Of a stretch of 64,000 nucleotides of DNA, positions 52,109 to 64,000 are shown in pieces. The DNA is from Adineta vaga (Eukaryota; Rotifera). The DNA lies in NCBI GenBank assembly GCA_021613535.1, contig CP075495.1, positions 3,844,001 to 3,908,000 of the forward strand. The letters are read 5' to 3'. The notes beneath the pieces are model-generated. The model did not search any database, was not told where the DNA came from, and saw only the letters and a list, made by a program, of their open reading frames with translations. The position numbers were made by a program, and so were the translations under genes. The first letter of the stretch is position 1. The number at the start of each line of letters is the position of its first letter.

Positions 52109-55100
52109 ATGACGACTATTATTAGTACATCCAATCCTGATGTTAATGCTCCGACAAGTTATGTTTCACGCTGGATATCTCAAAGTCATGGTAAATATCA
52201 GAAGAGAGCTAATGAATATTTTTCTTCATCCTATGATTATCAAACTAAAACATCAATGGGTTCTACAACAACCATATCAATTATTAAAATTCCTGCAAAA
52301 GGAAATCCAAACTCTCATATGACTACTTGGGAAGCTCAAGCGAAGACACGTTCAGATGGTACAATAATTATTCCTGCAAGTTCAGATTCATCATTTCATG
52401 CATCCATTATTCATAATAATAGCAATTGTAATAATAATAACAACAACAATGATTTACAAGACAAACTAAATCGAGTTCGGTAAGTTTTGAAGAACAAAAA
52501 GAAAGAATTTATTTTCGTTCGTTTTCTTACCTGCATTTTTCAGAATTATATTAGTCTAATCTAATTTTTTTCACATTAGTCTTACGTCATAATATAAGTA
52601 CTATCGACGAAAGCTTTTTATAATAGGCATTGATAATGAATATTTTCCGGTACCTTTTTTTCTTCATCTTTTGAAATATATACCAGATTACATAACATGC
52701 CGTATACATACATATGAATGAATGAATGTATAGATGTTCATTTCTTCTTTTTCTTTTCCCCTTTATATTCAATTCAGTTCACATCGATAACAATTCATTG
52801 ACTGATTGATTCTATAGAAAAGTCGATGTTCACAATGCTTATAAGGTTGAAAGCATCCAACAAATCAAAGTATAGTTTAAATGCAAACATTGCATGATAG
52901 CTGATATGTATATGCATAAATTGAATATGACAAAAAAAATCAAATAATATTGTAATAAAAACAAAGTTTAATAGCCAAGATATTCAAATTAATTCTATAG
53001 ATGATTTTGCATACAGATATAACATCATGTGATTTTGTATATCTTAAGAGCTTTACTTGATGCTAAAAAACATCGTTCATATCGTCATGTGTCGTCCGCA
53101 ACATCAAATTTAATTCCGGCAACAATTGTTCCTCTTCTTGTTCCTTCCTTATCCGATCAAGTGCATTCAACAACATCATTAGTAGGAGATCAATCATCAT
53201 CTCCTCCTTCTCTTTCTTCACCTGTAGCACTTGAGGTAAAACTAAAGAAGGAAATTATTGAAAAACTAATTGCATATTTATGTAAATTATTTTTCTCTAG
53301 AATGTTTTTCATTCGCACGACGAATGTGTCTTGTCGTCGTCATCAAATTCTAATTATCTTTTTAATTCATCACCAAATCATCATACAGCACCGTCGATTT
53401 TACCCAGTCTTGTCGAAGAATCACCAAGTGATTCTGGTATAAGTGATGGAACAAAAACGACACATCATGATGATATCAATGAATTAACAAGTAAAAATCC
53501 TGCTATTATTGATTTAAGTAAACCTTTAAGTAAGGAGGAAATGCTTGCTATTATGCAAATTATACGAGAATTATGGAGAAAACAATTTGATTGTGAAATA
53601 CCTGATGTTGGTGTTAAACCACCAATTATTACATCATTTAAAAGAATAGGTGAAACATTACATAATAATACGAAAACACAATATCAATCAGCACCTGTTC
53701 TAAATAAATTAAATGCGGAATTAAATGATATTAAAGATAAAATAAAGAAATTTTCATTAGAACGTCAACAGAAAACAACCAAATTAAGCGGTAAGAAACT
53801 GTCGTATTTGTTCGAAAAGAAAAACGTTTCTTTCCTTCTTTTAAGAATCTGAAAACAGTCATTTGGATGCGGATGATCATCCATGTTTTGAGGATCCAGT
53901 TTTTGTACCTATTGGTACACCGTTATCAGTAAGAATATTTTTCAGTTCTTTGTTCTATATTGTTTCATTTTCTATTAATTAGCCGAAAGATCTAGAAAAA
54001 ATGGAAGCTAAAAAAGAAGCATTACTTCGTCGACAAACTCAACGTCGTGAACAATTATTAAGCAAACGAACTGAACGTCAAGCTGAAGCTGCGGAAAATT
54101 TTGATGAATATCGTTTATTTGAAGAATATCTTGCTCAACGTCGACAAGATGAAGAACAACGTCGTTCAACTATTTTACAAGCTCATATTGAACAGAAACG
54201 TGCTGAAGCTGATCCACCATCATCACATGATTATTACTTTGCTGCTGCTCGTAATCGTAATCGTCTGAAACGAAAATCATCGATTACATCGTTTTTATCT
54301 TTGGATGATGATCTTAGTTGTACAGGTTCATTAAACATTGCATTAACACCAAGACGTAATTCAACACGTTTTGAACTTATGTCACCAAGTATTACAGCAC
54401 CAACTACAGCATCACGATCCAAAATGAATCGAGCAGCAAGTATTTCTAGCATTAATGGTGTTTATCATTCATCAACATCATTGAATTCAAAATCAGTTTT
54501 ACCAACAAGTTTATTTGGTGGAAGTTTAATGAATCTTTCGAAATTGCAAACACCAAAGAAACGAACATCGACAGTTATGGATGATTCATTCTGTGAATCG
54601 TTAACATCATTAGCTACTTCAGCAACGGGTAAGAAGTTGTTCTATTTTTCTGAAAAGACTTTGTTCTTGTTGATATTTCTTGTAGGCGCACGTCTTACTC
54701 GAAGTCAAACATTATTATCAACGAAATCAAATAAACAAGCAATAATTAATTCTTTAAAACAAGTAGCTTTAGCTGGACCGGCAAATGAACGACAACGTGA
54801 AACAATGATTCGAGTAATGATTGTTTCTATGTTCTTTCTAGTTTCTTAATTTTTACATTTTTATTTTTATTTAGGAAATTGAATCATCTGAAGCTCGACA
54901 TTTTGTTCTTCTTTTTCGTGATCATCGTCTACAATTTCGTGCTGTTTATATGTATATAGCAGAAACTGATATGATTGAAAAATTACATGGTATTGGTCCA
55001 AATATCATTACAGAAGTAATGGTAGATAAATGGTTCAAATATAATTCTGGTAGTAAACGTTTTACTAATATTCCCATACGACATTTTTCAATTCAATGTG

Positions 55101-55162
55101 ATGCTGTTATTATTCATAATGAATTTTGGCAAAAAAAACTGCAGATAAACAAACTACATTAA
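52109..55162 (+). CDS. CAMSAP: CAMSAP/Patronin-like protein, CKK domain, no CH domain
   Basis: Seven exons (52109-52479, 53049-53235, 53301-53790, 53846-53928, 53983-54628, 54686-54813, 54875-55162) give about 730 residues. The C-terminal CKK domain is clear: NKQAIINSLKQVALAGPANE, HFVLLFRDHRLQFRAVYMY, LHGIGPNIITEVMVDKWFKY and a SIQCDAVIIHNEFWQ end. It recognises microtubule minus ends. Upstream come an acidic DPVFVPIGTPLSPKDLEKME segment and a coiled coil (KEALLRRQTQRREQLLSKR), both CAMSAP-like. The usual N-terminal calponin-homology domain (vertebrate proteins are about 1,250-1,600 residues) is absent from the window. The open frame continues 5' of the ATG to an acceptor-like TCATAG at 52,065, so an upstream exon cannot be excluded. 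Confidence 0.9.
52425..52452 (+). repeat. AAT/AAC repeat coding for a poly-Asn tract
   Basis: Near the end of the first CAMSAP exon; encodes a run of Asn interrupted by a Cys, expected to vary in length. Confidence 0.7.
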
Positions 55163-57489
55163 CTCATTAACGAGAGGAGAGATTTTTGCTAATTATCTTT
55201 TTAAAGTTTTTTCTTTTTTTTTGCATGTGAATAGATTTTTTTTCTTCGATTGCGAAATATACATGCCAGATTTAGTCTTTCTTTGCTCTTAGGAGTTCAT
55301 ATTCAAGATGAGATTATCGAGATTTCTTGAAAAGATTCCCTAGATCGATGAGTAGAGCTTCCAGTAGATGTCTATGCTATATTTACTGCAATTGAATCAG
55401 AACTTCTTGATTTCAAAACTACACATGACGACATACAACATCGTGTTTCAACATTTTGAATATCATTAAAGAAAACATCAAAATTTCGAATTTGAATGAA
55501 AATAAATAATTATAAGATTATACTACCTGATGGAAAACCGTCTAAAAGATTCGTTCTCTAAGGTCAATGATAATCATAGAATAGTTTATGTGAACTCAAA
55601 ACAACACTTTGATACAATAACAGAATTCTATGAAAACAAATAAATTTTTCCTACTTATCTACTGAATTCAATAGTATCTTTATCTTTTGATTTTCCAAAT
55701 GATTTATATTTCAAAAGAAAACAATGGATTCAAATTCATCAATTGAATATTTGAACAATAAGTAATGTGATGAACAGATATGAACTATTGCATATAGGTT
55801 TTGTTTAAATTTAATGGCTGATTATTATTTCAAATCAATGAAAATCAAATAATGTAGTGACAGTGACAGTGAGTGAATATACTTTCAAAAGAAATATTGT
55901 CTTAGGTTGGTATTTTGTTTTTCGCTAACCATCTGTCTCTTCTATCATTATAATCTTGTCATAATAATTATGCCATGACTTATTTCGTTTTGTTCCTATA
56001 CGGTTCGATTATGACGCACAGTTGTTCTTCTTATCAAACAAGTATATCGATAGATGATATGCATTGACTGTATGTGTTGAATAGTTTGTGTGTATCTTAA
56101 GTCATTTTTGAGATTCTTGGACTGTCTATACTAGTTTCAGAGAAAAGTAAATTTAGACAATCATGGCGTATCATCATGTCAATGAACACTTGATATACTC
56201 GTTTTCTTAGAGCACTTGTTTTTAGAAAACTATTAAACATTACATGATATAAAGCATTTGTCAGAATTTAGTAATAATAATACGTAATATCTTGTTATAC
56301 TCATTGATGAACTCCATTCTCTGAATTATTTTTAAATATATTCATTTAACGTCGATGGAATTGATAATAATCTAACGGGCACTTTCAAAAGCCAAAGAAG
56401 AAGTATTGATTTTTTTGTATGTTTTTTATCATTGTTCCTATTAGAATCATGATTGATTGATAAAACTCACATAAACGGATCGATGAATAAACTATTTTCG
56501 TCAAATTTTGACAAGCATGGCAAGAACTAAATAAACCAGATTTCATCAAAATATTTCGAAGTCTTTCTATTTTCATATCTTATAACATATACAATTATCT
56601 TTGAATAGTTTATCGATTTTTTCTTTCTCTGGTAAATAAATCTAGTAGACAGTTATTACACTCAAAATGTTTGTTGATTGAGAAGGGGTAGTTTTCTTTT
56701 CATTTTTTTTCTTCTCTTCTTTCTTCTTTTTGACCTGCCAACATCGACGTTCAGACAAGCTTCACTCGCAAAAAAAAAGTATATGAAAGAAAAGAGGAAA
56801 AAAACGAGAAATAATAGCAACTGGTCCGTCTGTCGACGATGATGATGATGGAAAGCTAATCTTACTTAAGAGAAAAAAAGGAACTTGCGAAGGAAAAAAA
56901 GAAGAGAACGAAATAGTATAAAATGATGCTGGGTAAAAAGGAAGAAGATTCATCTATTCTCTCGCCTCGTTGCACGCATGTGTTTTTCTTTACTATGTAT
57001 GCTTGCATATGACAGAAGTTATGTCATTTACTTAGCCCAGATTCAAATATAGAATAAGGTAAGAACATCATATATTTAAAATGAACATTGATTGATTAAT
57101 CTTCTTGATCAATCTAACTCAATATTTCCGATATGTTTATTAATTACCCTATTCATTATATTATATTATAGAATTGAATAATAAATCTATCCTATGTGTC
57201 TATGTTTCTCTTGTTTTGAAAAGAACAAAATTCTATATCGATCCATTTCCCTTGTGTGTATTGACTGCCTTTTTTTGCAATCGGATGTATGTCCTAGATT
57301 AAACTCGTGCACAAACATATCGAGAATTTTATATTGATTGAAGGAGAAAAAAAAGATGTGAATATATGTTAAGTACGGCATATTGTTCAAGCTGACATCG
57401 TTCATTCTGTTCTTTCACTCAATAGTTATAACTATCGTTGTAAATGTTCGATTTTAGCTCTTTCTTTTTTGTTTTGTTTGCCATTTTAG
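55163..57489. other. Intergenic space, 2.3 kb
   Basis: Between CAMSAP and the ankyrin/SOCS-box gene, both on the + strand. AT-rich without recognisable coding, RNA gene or transposon. A T/C-rich to A/G-rich transition lies at 56,690-56,930, and a pyrimidine tract at about 57,450-57,489 leads into the next start codon. Confidence 0.5.
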
Positions 57490-58716
57490 ATGTTGACCCG
57501 TGCCCGATCGTTATTTTCACGTGTTTTTTCACTGGATACGCCTTCATCTCAAACACGTCTTGATGATGTTTTTGACGATATCAATGATGATACAAGTGAT
57601 GACAATGATATTGATAATGTTGTTGATGATGACGACATTGAAAATTCAACAAATGACGTGGATAATGATGATGGTTTAAGTGACAGTGATGATGAATGGT
57701 CAAATGATTCATCGAAAACATCAACAAAAAATAAAGGTAAATATGAACGACAAATCAATGAATGTCCAACAAATCAAATTAAATCCAATACAAATTGTAT
57801 TCGATCACATGAAAAATCGAAACAAAATCGTTTAATCAATGCTATGCAAATAGCCACATCACGTTGTAATGTAGAATCTATGAAACGTTTATTAAATAAT
57901 TTTGAAATTGATATTAATCATCGTGATCAGTATGGTATGAGTTATTTAGAACATGCAATACTTATGGGAAGTTTTGATATGGTAGATTTACTTGTAAGAT
58001 ACGGTTGTGATTTATATCAAGGTTAGAAAAAAACAACATCATTCATTTAAATACTAAAGAAATTCGTCATTATCTTTCTAGGTGATTCAAATGGTCATTC
58101 TTATCTATATGTTGCTATTGAAACTACAACAAATAAATCTTTACCAATAATTCGTCTTTTACTTGAATCAAAATGTTCATGTTTACGTTTAATGGATATT
58201 GTTTCATTAACATCATTACAACAAATAATCTATATCAATTCTCAAGATTTTCTTTTACTTAATGCACATTTATTATTTATCTTGAAATATCATTTACGTC
58301 GTATGGTATTAAGTGATGTTTTAAATCTTATTAGTTATTTAATAACTACGAATATTTTACTTTGTAAAAATGATGAACATTATGGTTTAAGTTCATGTAC
58401 AAAAACGGCTTTGATTCGTTTCAATTATGATTATATACATTTATTTATTCGAACATTAGGAAATAAACATGCATTAAAACTTGAACAAAAACTATTACAT
58501 TTACAAACATATTCACCTTGTTTTATATCCGTTACACATGATGATTTACAATCATATATCAATCGAATTCATGAATTAATTAAACAAGTACCAGAATTAA
58601 AACATTTAAGTCGTTTATTAATTCGACAAAATCTCAAAAATTTCAAATCATCAACGTTAGAATCGATTGTGACAACAACGAAACTACAAGACTATCTTTT
58701 GTACACACCCATATGA
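57490..58716 (+). CDS. Ankyrin-repeat and SOCS-box protein (ASB-like)
   Basis: Two exons (57490-58021, 58082-58716), 388 residues. An Asp/Asn/Ser-rich acidic region fills about residues 18-90. Two or three ankyrin repeats follow (ATSRCNVESMKRLLNNFEID, INHRDQYGMSYLEHAILMG, SFDMVDLLVRYGCDL, then HSYLYVAIETTTNKS). After a helical middle part the protein ends with a SOCS box: ELKHLSRLLIRQNL, then KLQDYLLYTPI. SOCS boxes recruit elongin B/C and cullin-5, so this is probably a substrate adaptor of an E3 ubiquitin ligase; the substrate is unknown. The ATG follows directly on CCATTTTAG, so a leader exon or spliced leader is probably joined there. Which ASB member it resembles is not clear. Confidence 0.8.
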
Positions 58717-59567
58717 GCTTGTATCGTTTTTTTTTAAATCTATTTTATTGTTAAAGACAACTCTTTCAACTTCAGTATATACTGATCAAATGAGATTTAC
58801 TAGATAATTACAATCCAACATGCATCAATGTCCTTGAAAAGGAAGAGACTTATTAGATTTGACAACGAGAAGATTACATATGAACTATGAGGATAAAATC
58901 ATTTACTAATGATCTTTAATAGATATTCTCCACAGAATCGATGGTTATTGATGAAACATAATCATAAATGACAGAATTTGTTTGGTTTGAAGGTTTTTTA
59001 AACGATAATTGGTTGTGACTGATAGAGTATAAATACATATCGTTGATAATGAGATTTCGAAAGGAGCAAATTTAAATTGATGAATTTGATTATATAACAA
59101 ATGAATTTGATTCTAATGTAATCAATAGGTAAATATGATTTCAATGTTTTGTTTTATTGAACAATAGATCGAAGGAAGTGTAGATCAATATAGAAACTAA
59201 CAACGGAAAGTGATTAGAAATATATAAGCATGATCCAGAATGAAAAGGATTAGACTTGTCAATTATGTTCTTATTTCGATGAATAAAAAAAAAGCATCTG
59301 ATATGATATATTAGTAGTAAATTGTGATGTTGGTGTTAGAATTCGATTTATTTCTTCTTTGTTATATTCTCAAAGAAAAAAATATATATGATATTTATAT
59401 AATACAATACAAAAGATTGTTTGGGAAGGTGAAAGAAAAAAACGTATGAAAGTGAATTATTTGTTTCACAGAATTTGAATCTTTTAATTGAGCATACATG
59501 ATTCATAAGTTGGTATCATATATCTACATAGAGAATAAAGTTTAGAAATACAACATAATAATAATAT
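58717..59567. other. Convergent intergenic space, 850 bp
   Basis: Lies between the stop codons of the ASB-like gene (+) and PACRG (-). AT-rich 3' UTR-like DNA with an AT run near 59,385; no coding signal. Confidence 0.55.
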
Positions 59568-60478
59568 TTACTTGATGTTTATGAACGCATCTTCTCCACC
59601 ATGTCGTTCAAATGCTTCAAGTGTTTCATTGATAAGATCTCCTAAATTTTCACGTCGTTGTTGACCATATTCAATGTGATCACCCAAATTTGCTTAAATA
59701 GAAAAATGCATGGAATTGCTTTAGACAAATTCATAGATAAATCTTCTTACAATTCCAGTTTTTGAATAAATTAAACATCGGTAAAATCTGTCGATAGTAA
59801 GGTACGAGTGCTTCACCAATCATATCTCCTGAAGTGACTAATTGTTGAAGAATTTTCAAAGTTGTACATATAACTTTATGATTTCGCGTATTTAAAGCAT
59901 CTGTGAAATGAATCTTTGTGAAGAAAAAGAGATATACAAATGGGAATTGAATTTTACTTTTAATAGGAACGATTAATTGAGGAATAACGGGTAAAATTTT
60001 GTTTCCACCATGTTCAAGCATATCATGAATACCTTGACGTGCAAAAAAATCCCAAGGATGATCAATTTCACAAAGACCATCAAAAAATAATGGTAAATAA
60101 TGATGATAATCAAGTTTTTCAATTTCCACCTACGTGAAAGTTTTCTATAGAAACTTCTTTCGATTCAATGGGAAAAAAATTACCTTCCAAGCGATTTTAT
60201 TGCCTTTTGTATCATGTTCTAGTGCAATGGGAAAATCACCACGTTCATAAAATTTACGAAAAGCAGTTGGTTTGCTATTACGTATACGTGTTGCTTCAGC
60301 TCTTGGTGGTCCATTGACCTTAATAGATAATTTTTTTCTTAAAATTTATCAATAATACCAAATGAATTACTTTCGCGTTTTTTAAAAGAGACTTAACGGT
60401 GAACCCATCTGTTTCTAAAGGTCCTGCTTGTTGTACACGAGCATTCGTTTGACGATTTTGGGATGTGACTACAGACAT
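59568..60478 (-). CDS. PACRG: Parkin co-regulated gene protein
   Basis: Five exons (60478-60371, 60318-60184, 60129-59958, 59900-59751, 59692-59568), 229 residues. PACRG sits at the inner junction of axonemal doublet microtubules and is needed for cilia and flagella. Highly conserved text includes [72 protein letters not shown] and [17 protein letters not shown] at the C terminus. The N-terminal [17 protein letters not shown] is also family-typical. The length matches the conserved core, with a short N terminus. It lies downstream of MDM1 on the same strand, 582 bp away. No parkin gene is next to it here, unlike in vertebrates. Confidence 0.97.
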
Positions 60479-61059
60479 TGTTTACAGTCGATTTCTTCAA
60501 AATGTTTCAATCGCACGTAAGTGTGATGTTCTTTTGTTTGTTGACAACAACCATTTGAAATATTGATTGCCAAGAAACAATCCTCCTTTATTTGACTTGC
60601 TTTTTTTTTGCTCAAAGATAAAATACGACATCTGTTACCTTTTTTTAACTCCGTTCTGTTCTTCGATTACATTCTCACAGAAATGTTCAGCTCAATGTCT
60701 TTCATACATATTCGTTATTTATTAACATCTAAAGATTACGACTGAGCATAAATTGTACGTTGTAGATAAACTTATTGACCCTTTCTAAAAAAAAGTTTTA
60801 TTTATTTTTTTTCTTTGTGTATAATTACGTATATCACAAAGCTACTGTAGAATACTATAGAAAAAAAAGCCATCAAACCACACGAAGAACGAATACAAAT
60901 CAGTGAGTAATACGAGTTGCAGTAATAATAATATGAAGAGAAAGAATACGAATGAGAAGCAAATGTATACAAAACAAAATGAAAACAAGAAGCGACGAAG
61001 ACAGAAAAGAATATAATCTGATGAAGACTCACAATTCATTCGATAGGTTAGAATTTATC
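60479..61059. other. Spacer between MDM1 stop and PACRG start
   Basis: About 580 bp with no coding content. It should contain the PACRG promoter or, if the two genes are co-transcribed, an intercistronic region; there is no tight pyrimidine-AG site immediately before the PACRG ATG. Confidence 0.45.
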
Positions 61060-63990
61060 TTATTGTCTAGCACTGTATGGTTTCTTAGAGAGATCAACAG
61101 ACGCTGGCGAATGTCCACCCCAGTATTTATTCATATTTTGTTGAGCACGTTCGAGAGTTTGAGATGCTAAACTACAACTTGATGATAATGAGCGTGCTGA
61201 ATGAACGGATAGAACATCATCATCTAACACAAAGAAATTCGTAAATTTATTGTTATTTATTGAATTTTTACCTTTATGACGAGCATTATAGGTTTGTCCA
61301 AAACGTTCATCTAATTTATTTAAATGATTTTGAAATGAAGATCTCGATGTTGGTGTAGAAGAATCATGATTAGAGGTATCATTATTATTATAATCTGTCG
61401 CTTCTGATTTGTACGAACGATCTGAAATACAAACATTTATTCGATTAATAAGGAGTTTTGTTTTTTGTGGGAGTTCTTACAATCATTCATGCTGGTATGA
61501 GGTCGAGGTGGTGGACGTCTATCAAAGGCATGTGTATCATAACTTGATCGACCAGCAGCATGACGAGGTTCCTGAAAGCTTGTCGAAGGACGAACTATAT
61601 CATTTCGCTAGATTATAAAACAAACGCTTTTAACAATTTTGTAAACAAAAAGATTCTCTATTTACTTGAGCAATTCGTTCATTATTTTGTGATGTTGAAT
61701 AATCATTACTTGTTTCTTGTCGTTCTTTCATTAAGGGTGAATGCGTATTTGTACTTCGATTTTCTTGTACTTTTAACGATGATGGTTTTCGAATAACATT
61801 TGAATCATCATTTGTATAATGTTTTCGATGTAATTCTCGAGCTGTATTTGATTTGAACTCTCTAGAAATGAAAAATGATCGAGCAAATTTAGAAACAATT
61901 TTGAATACATACAAATCCGAATCAGTCCGTTGACTATATAAACTTTCAGAATCCCATAACATGTGTTGTTGAACAGATGAAGAATTTAAATTTCTTACAA
62001 AAGCTTTTGTTGCGAGACTTGGTGCTTTCGGTATCGGTTCATCAATATAAACAACACGATCAACTTGATGATCTATTTGAGCAACTTGATCAGATTTTTT
62101 GGTAATCGGTTTTTCATTTTGACTTTGTTGATAATGAATTTTTGATTGAATTTGTTCATCGACTCGTCGTTTTACTTCTCGATCACGTTGACGTTCACGT
62201 TCTAAATCGCTAGACGAAAAAACAACAACAACAACAACGAAACAGTTCATTTTTTTCAGCGAATTTAATTTGAACTTTACCGATCGATAGAAATAACACT
62301 ATCAGCATCACCATCATCATTGTTCGCATCCCATGCAAGATAGCTTTTGTTTCCACCTTGACCTGTTTGTAATTGAAGTGTATGATTACGATTGAAATGA
62401 TCAGTTTCGGCGTTAGTACGATATTCATCAGCGTGTTTCCGAGCAGATTTTAATTCTTTATACCAAAATAAATTCGGATTGAAACCTGATTCTTCCTAAA
62501 AAAACAAAGAAGAAATAGACAGATTACAACTGTTCTTGAAATCTTCACTAGGGATTCTCTTTTCAGCTATAGAAATCGTCAAGAAACGAACCGTTTCAGC
62601 ATCTTTATACCATTTGCCATTTTTATAATCAAACCGCCAGAAAGGTTTATACGTTGCTTGATATTCCGATTTCCAACGTCTAAAAAGAATATGAATTCAT
62701 GTTTTTTTCTTTCATATTCAAATTATTTATTCAAACCGCAAATTTCCACGTGGATGTTTTTGCCGAAAATCCTTTCCAAATTGAACATCACCACCAGCAC
62801 CTTCATCATCTGTATGTGCATGTTCGGCTCGAGCAATTTCTTTACGTTTCTATAAAATGAATCATGGTTTTAGAAGAAAAGATGCATAATGTAATGAAAT
62901 AATTTACTCTTTCTTCAGCTTGTTCAGCTTCAAATGCTTTACGAGTACGTGGTTTCTTTTCGCCATCGATTGGTTTATAACGTGATTGATATTCACTAAC
63001 TGGATTTTTATTTATTTGACTGACCGGAACTGGACCAGGAACAGCACGATTAATTATCTGCTGTCGAGATTTATCAACATCGATATCAATACGTGGAGGT
63101 GGGTTGATAGGAACAGAAGTTTTTTCTATAAGAATCTTTTCCGATGGATCAATTACGGTAAATGGTAAGACAGGATCAGAGCGACGATCACGCTAAATAA
63201 ATAGAAGAACATTTTTGTTAATATGATTTCTTTTAATTTAATCTTATCCACATACCACTTTCGCATCTTCCACCAGCATCTGATCACTTATTAAATCTCC
63301 CAATGGTTGTTTCCAAAGATATTGTTGTTGATATTCACTTTGTGGACCGATTCGATTCTAGATAATTTGAAATTATCCGAAACTTTCTTAAAGAGGAAAA
63401 AAATTCTATTTACTCGAACAGGAACCGTTTCACGGCCTATTTGTGGATCAAATGATACAAATGGAGCTCGTTTTAGTTCCTAAATTCAAATGATAGACAG
63501 ATATGACACTAAGTTAATCTTTCAAGGTCACTTACAGTTTGAATACCACATGAATGATTATCACTTCGATGTCGATCTCCTGGAATCTACAATTCAATAA
63601 AAGAGAAAAGTTTACTTCTATTTAAAACACTATACATCGAAAGTTTTAGTCATACGATTCGCAATAAGAATGAATTAACTCTTTCGTTCTTTGAAAAACA
63701 ATAGATATCCTATCATATATAATTACTTACTCGAGGTGAAATATCCCGAACTGGTTTTCTTAATGGATAAACAGCATTATCTTGAAATTTTTCATTTCTT
63801 CCTAAAAGAGCATATTCTCGTGGTTTTGCTACTCGAGCATTGTCTTGAACGGGCTGTCGTAATCGATAGAGATGTGAATTAGAAAACTTTTCATTTGGAC
63901 CAATAACCGCAAAATTATTATTATTTCGATTTGGTGATGAATGAGCACGACGACGAGCTGGTGATAACGATGATGAACGCTTTATCGGAA
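61060..63990 (-). CDS. MDM1: MDM1-like centriolar protein (5' end outside window)
   Basis: Thirteen exons in view, from 63990-63731 down through 62679-62592, 62495-62281 and 62209-61913 to 61223-61060. MDM1 binds centriolar microtubules and restrains centriole duplication. Its SEYQ-type repeats are visible: SEYQQQYLWKQP, SEYQSRYKPIDG and WKSEYQATYKPFWR. Next comes a segment like the vertebrate repeat region (FWYKELKSARKHADEYR, then DHFNRNHTLQL), then a charged coiled part (RDLERERQRDREVKRR). The C terminus HSARSLSSSCSLASQTLERA, ending NMNKYWGG, matches the conserved MDM1 end. One 49-bp intron lies at 61,862-61,912. Exon 62,679-62,592 uses a GTTCGT donor. Introns are mostly phase 0 at the 5' end. 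The first exon or exons are beyond 64,000, since an acceptor precedes 63,990. Confidence 0.88.
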
Positions 63991-64000
63991 CTAGAAGAAA

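Noticed and set aside
61630-61912. Read-through ORF in MDM1 across 61,862-61,912
   Set aside because: The stretch is a 49-bp GT-AG intron: GATTT|GTATGT to TTTCTAG keeps the frame and removes an unrelated hydrophobic insert.

Overview
This is a eukaryotic (metazoan) nuclear window. It is AT-rich, with GT-AG introns, mostly about 50-70 bp with a few long ones, compact intergenic spaces and a gene set shared by ciliated animals. Short introns, low GC, starts lying directly after splice-acceptor-like AGs and one very tight same-strand gene pair fit a bdelloid rotifer (Rotaria/Adineta type), a group known to use spliced-leader trans-splicing. The organism call is inference from style, not from a marker gene. 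Exon joins were worked out by hand by matching reading phase across GT/AG sites. All multi-exon models keep an open frame, except for two apparent single-base losses in the giant Ig gene.

Layout. (1) 1-20,072 (+): the 3' three quarters of a sacsin gene, about 3,469 residues over 16 exons, ending in a DnaJ domain with an HPD motif and a C-terminal HEPN domain. Its 6.8-kb intron (2,115-8,958) holds four short coding stretches that look like alternative first exons; one starts MGNTHC, a lipidation-type N terminus. (2) 20,977-43,248 (-): a giant muscle-type protein of about 6,090 residues in 37 exons, with about 51 immunoglobulin I-set domains. Thirty of these form five tandem copies of a six-domain super-repeat, and the protein ends in a 119-residue domain I do not recognise. 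(3) 44,642-45,166 (-): a small single-Ig protein. (4) 46,910-49,633 (-): CSTF1 (CstF-50) followed 77 bp later by FAM199X, an operon-like pair. (5) 52,109-55,162 (+): a short CAMSAP/Patronin with the CKK domain but no CH domain in the window. (6) 57,490-58,716 (+): an ankyrin-repeat/SOCS-box protein. (7) 59,568-60,478 (-): PACRG. (8) 61,060-63,990 (-): MDM1, whose 5' end lies outside the window.

Themes. Three neighbouring genes at the right end (CAMSAP, PACRG, MDM1) encode microtubule-associated proteins acting on minus ends, axonemal doublets and centrioles. The left half is two giant genes facing each other tail to tail. No transposons, tRNAs, rRNAs or CRISPR arrays were recognised. The most notable structures are the six-Ig super-repeat with its recurrent Trp-splitting introns, the cluster of candidate first exons inside sacsin, and the CSTF1-FAM199X pair.
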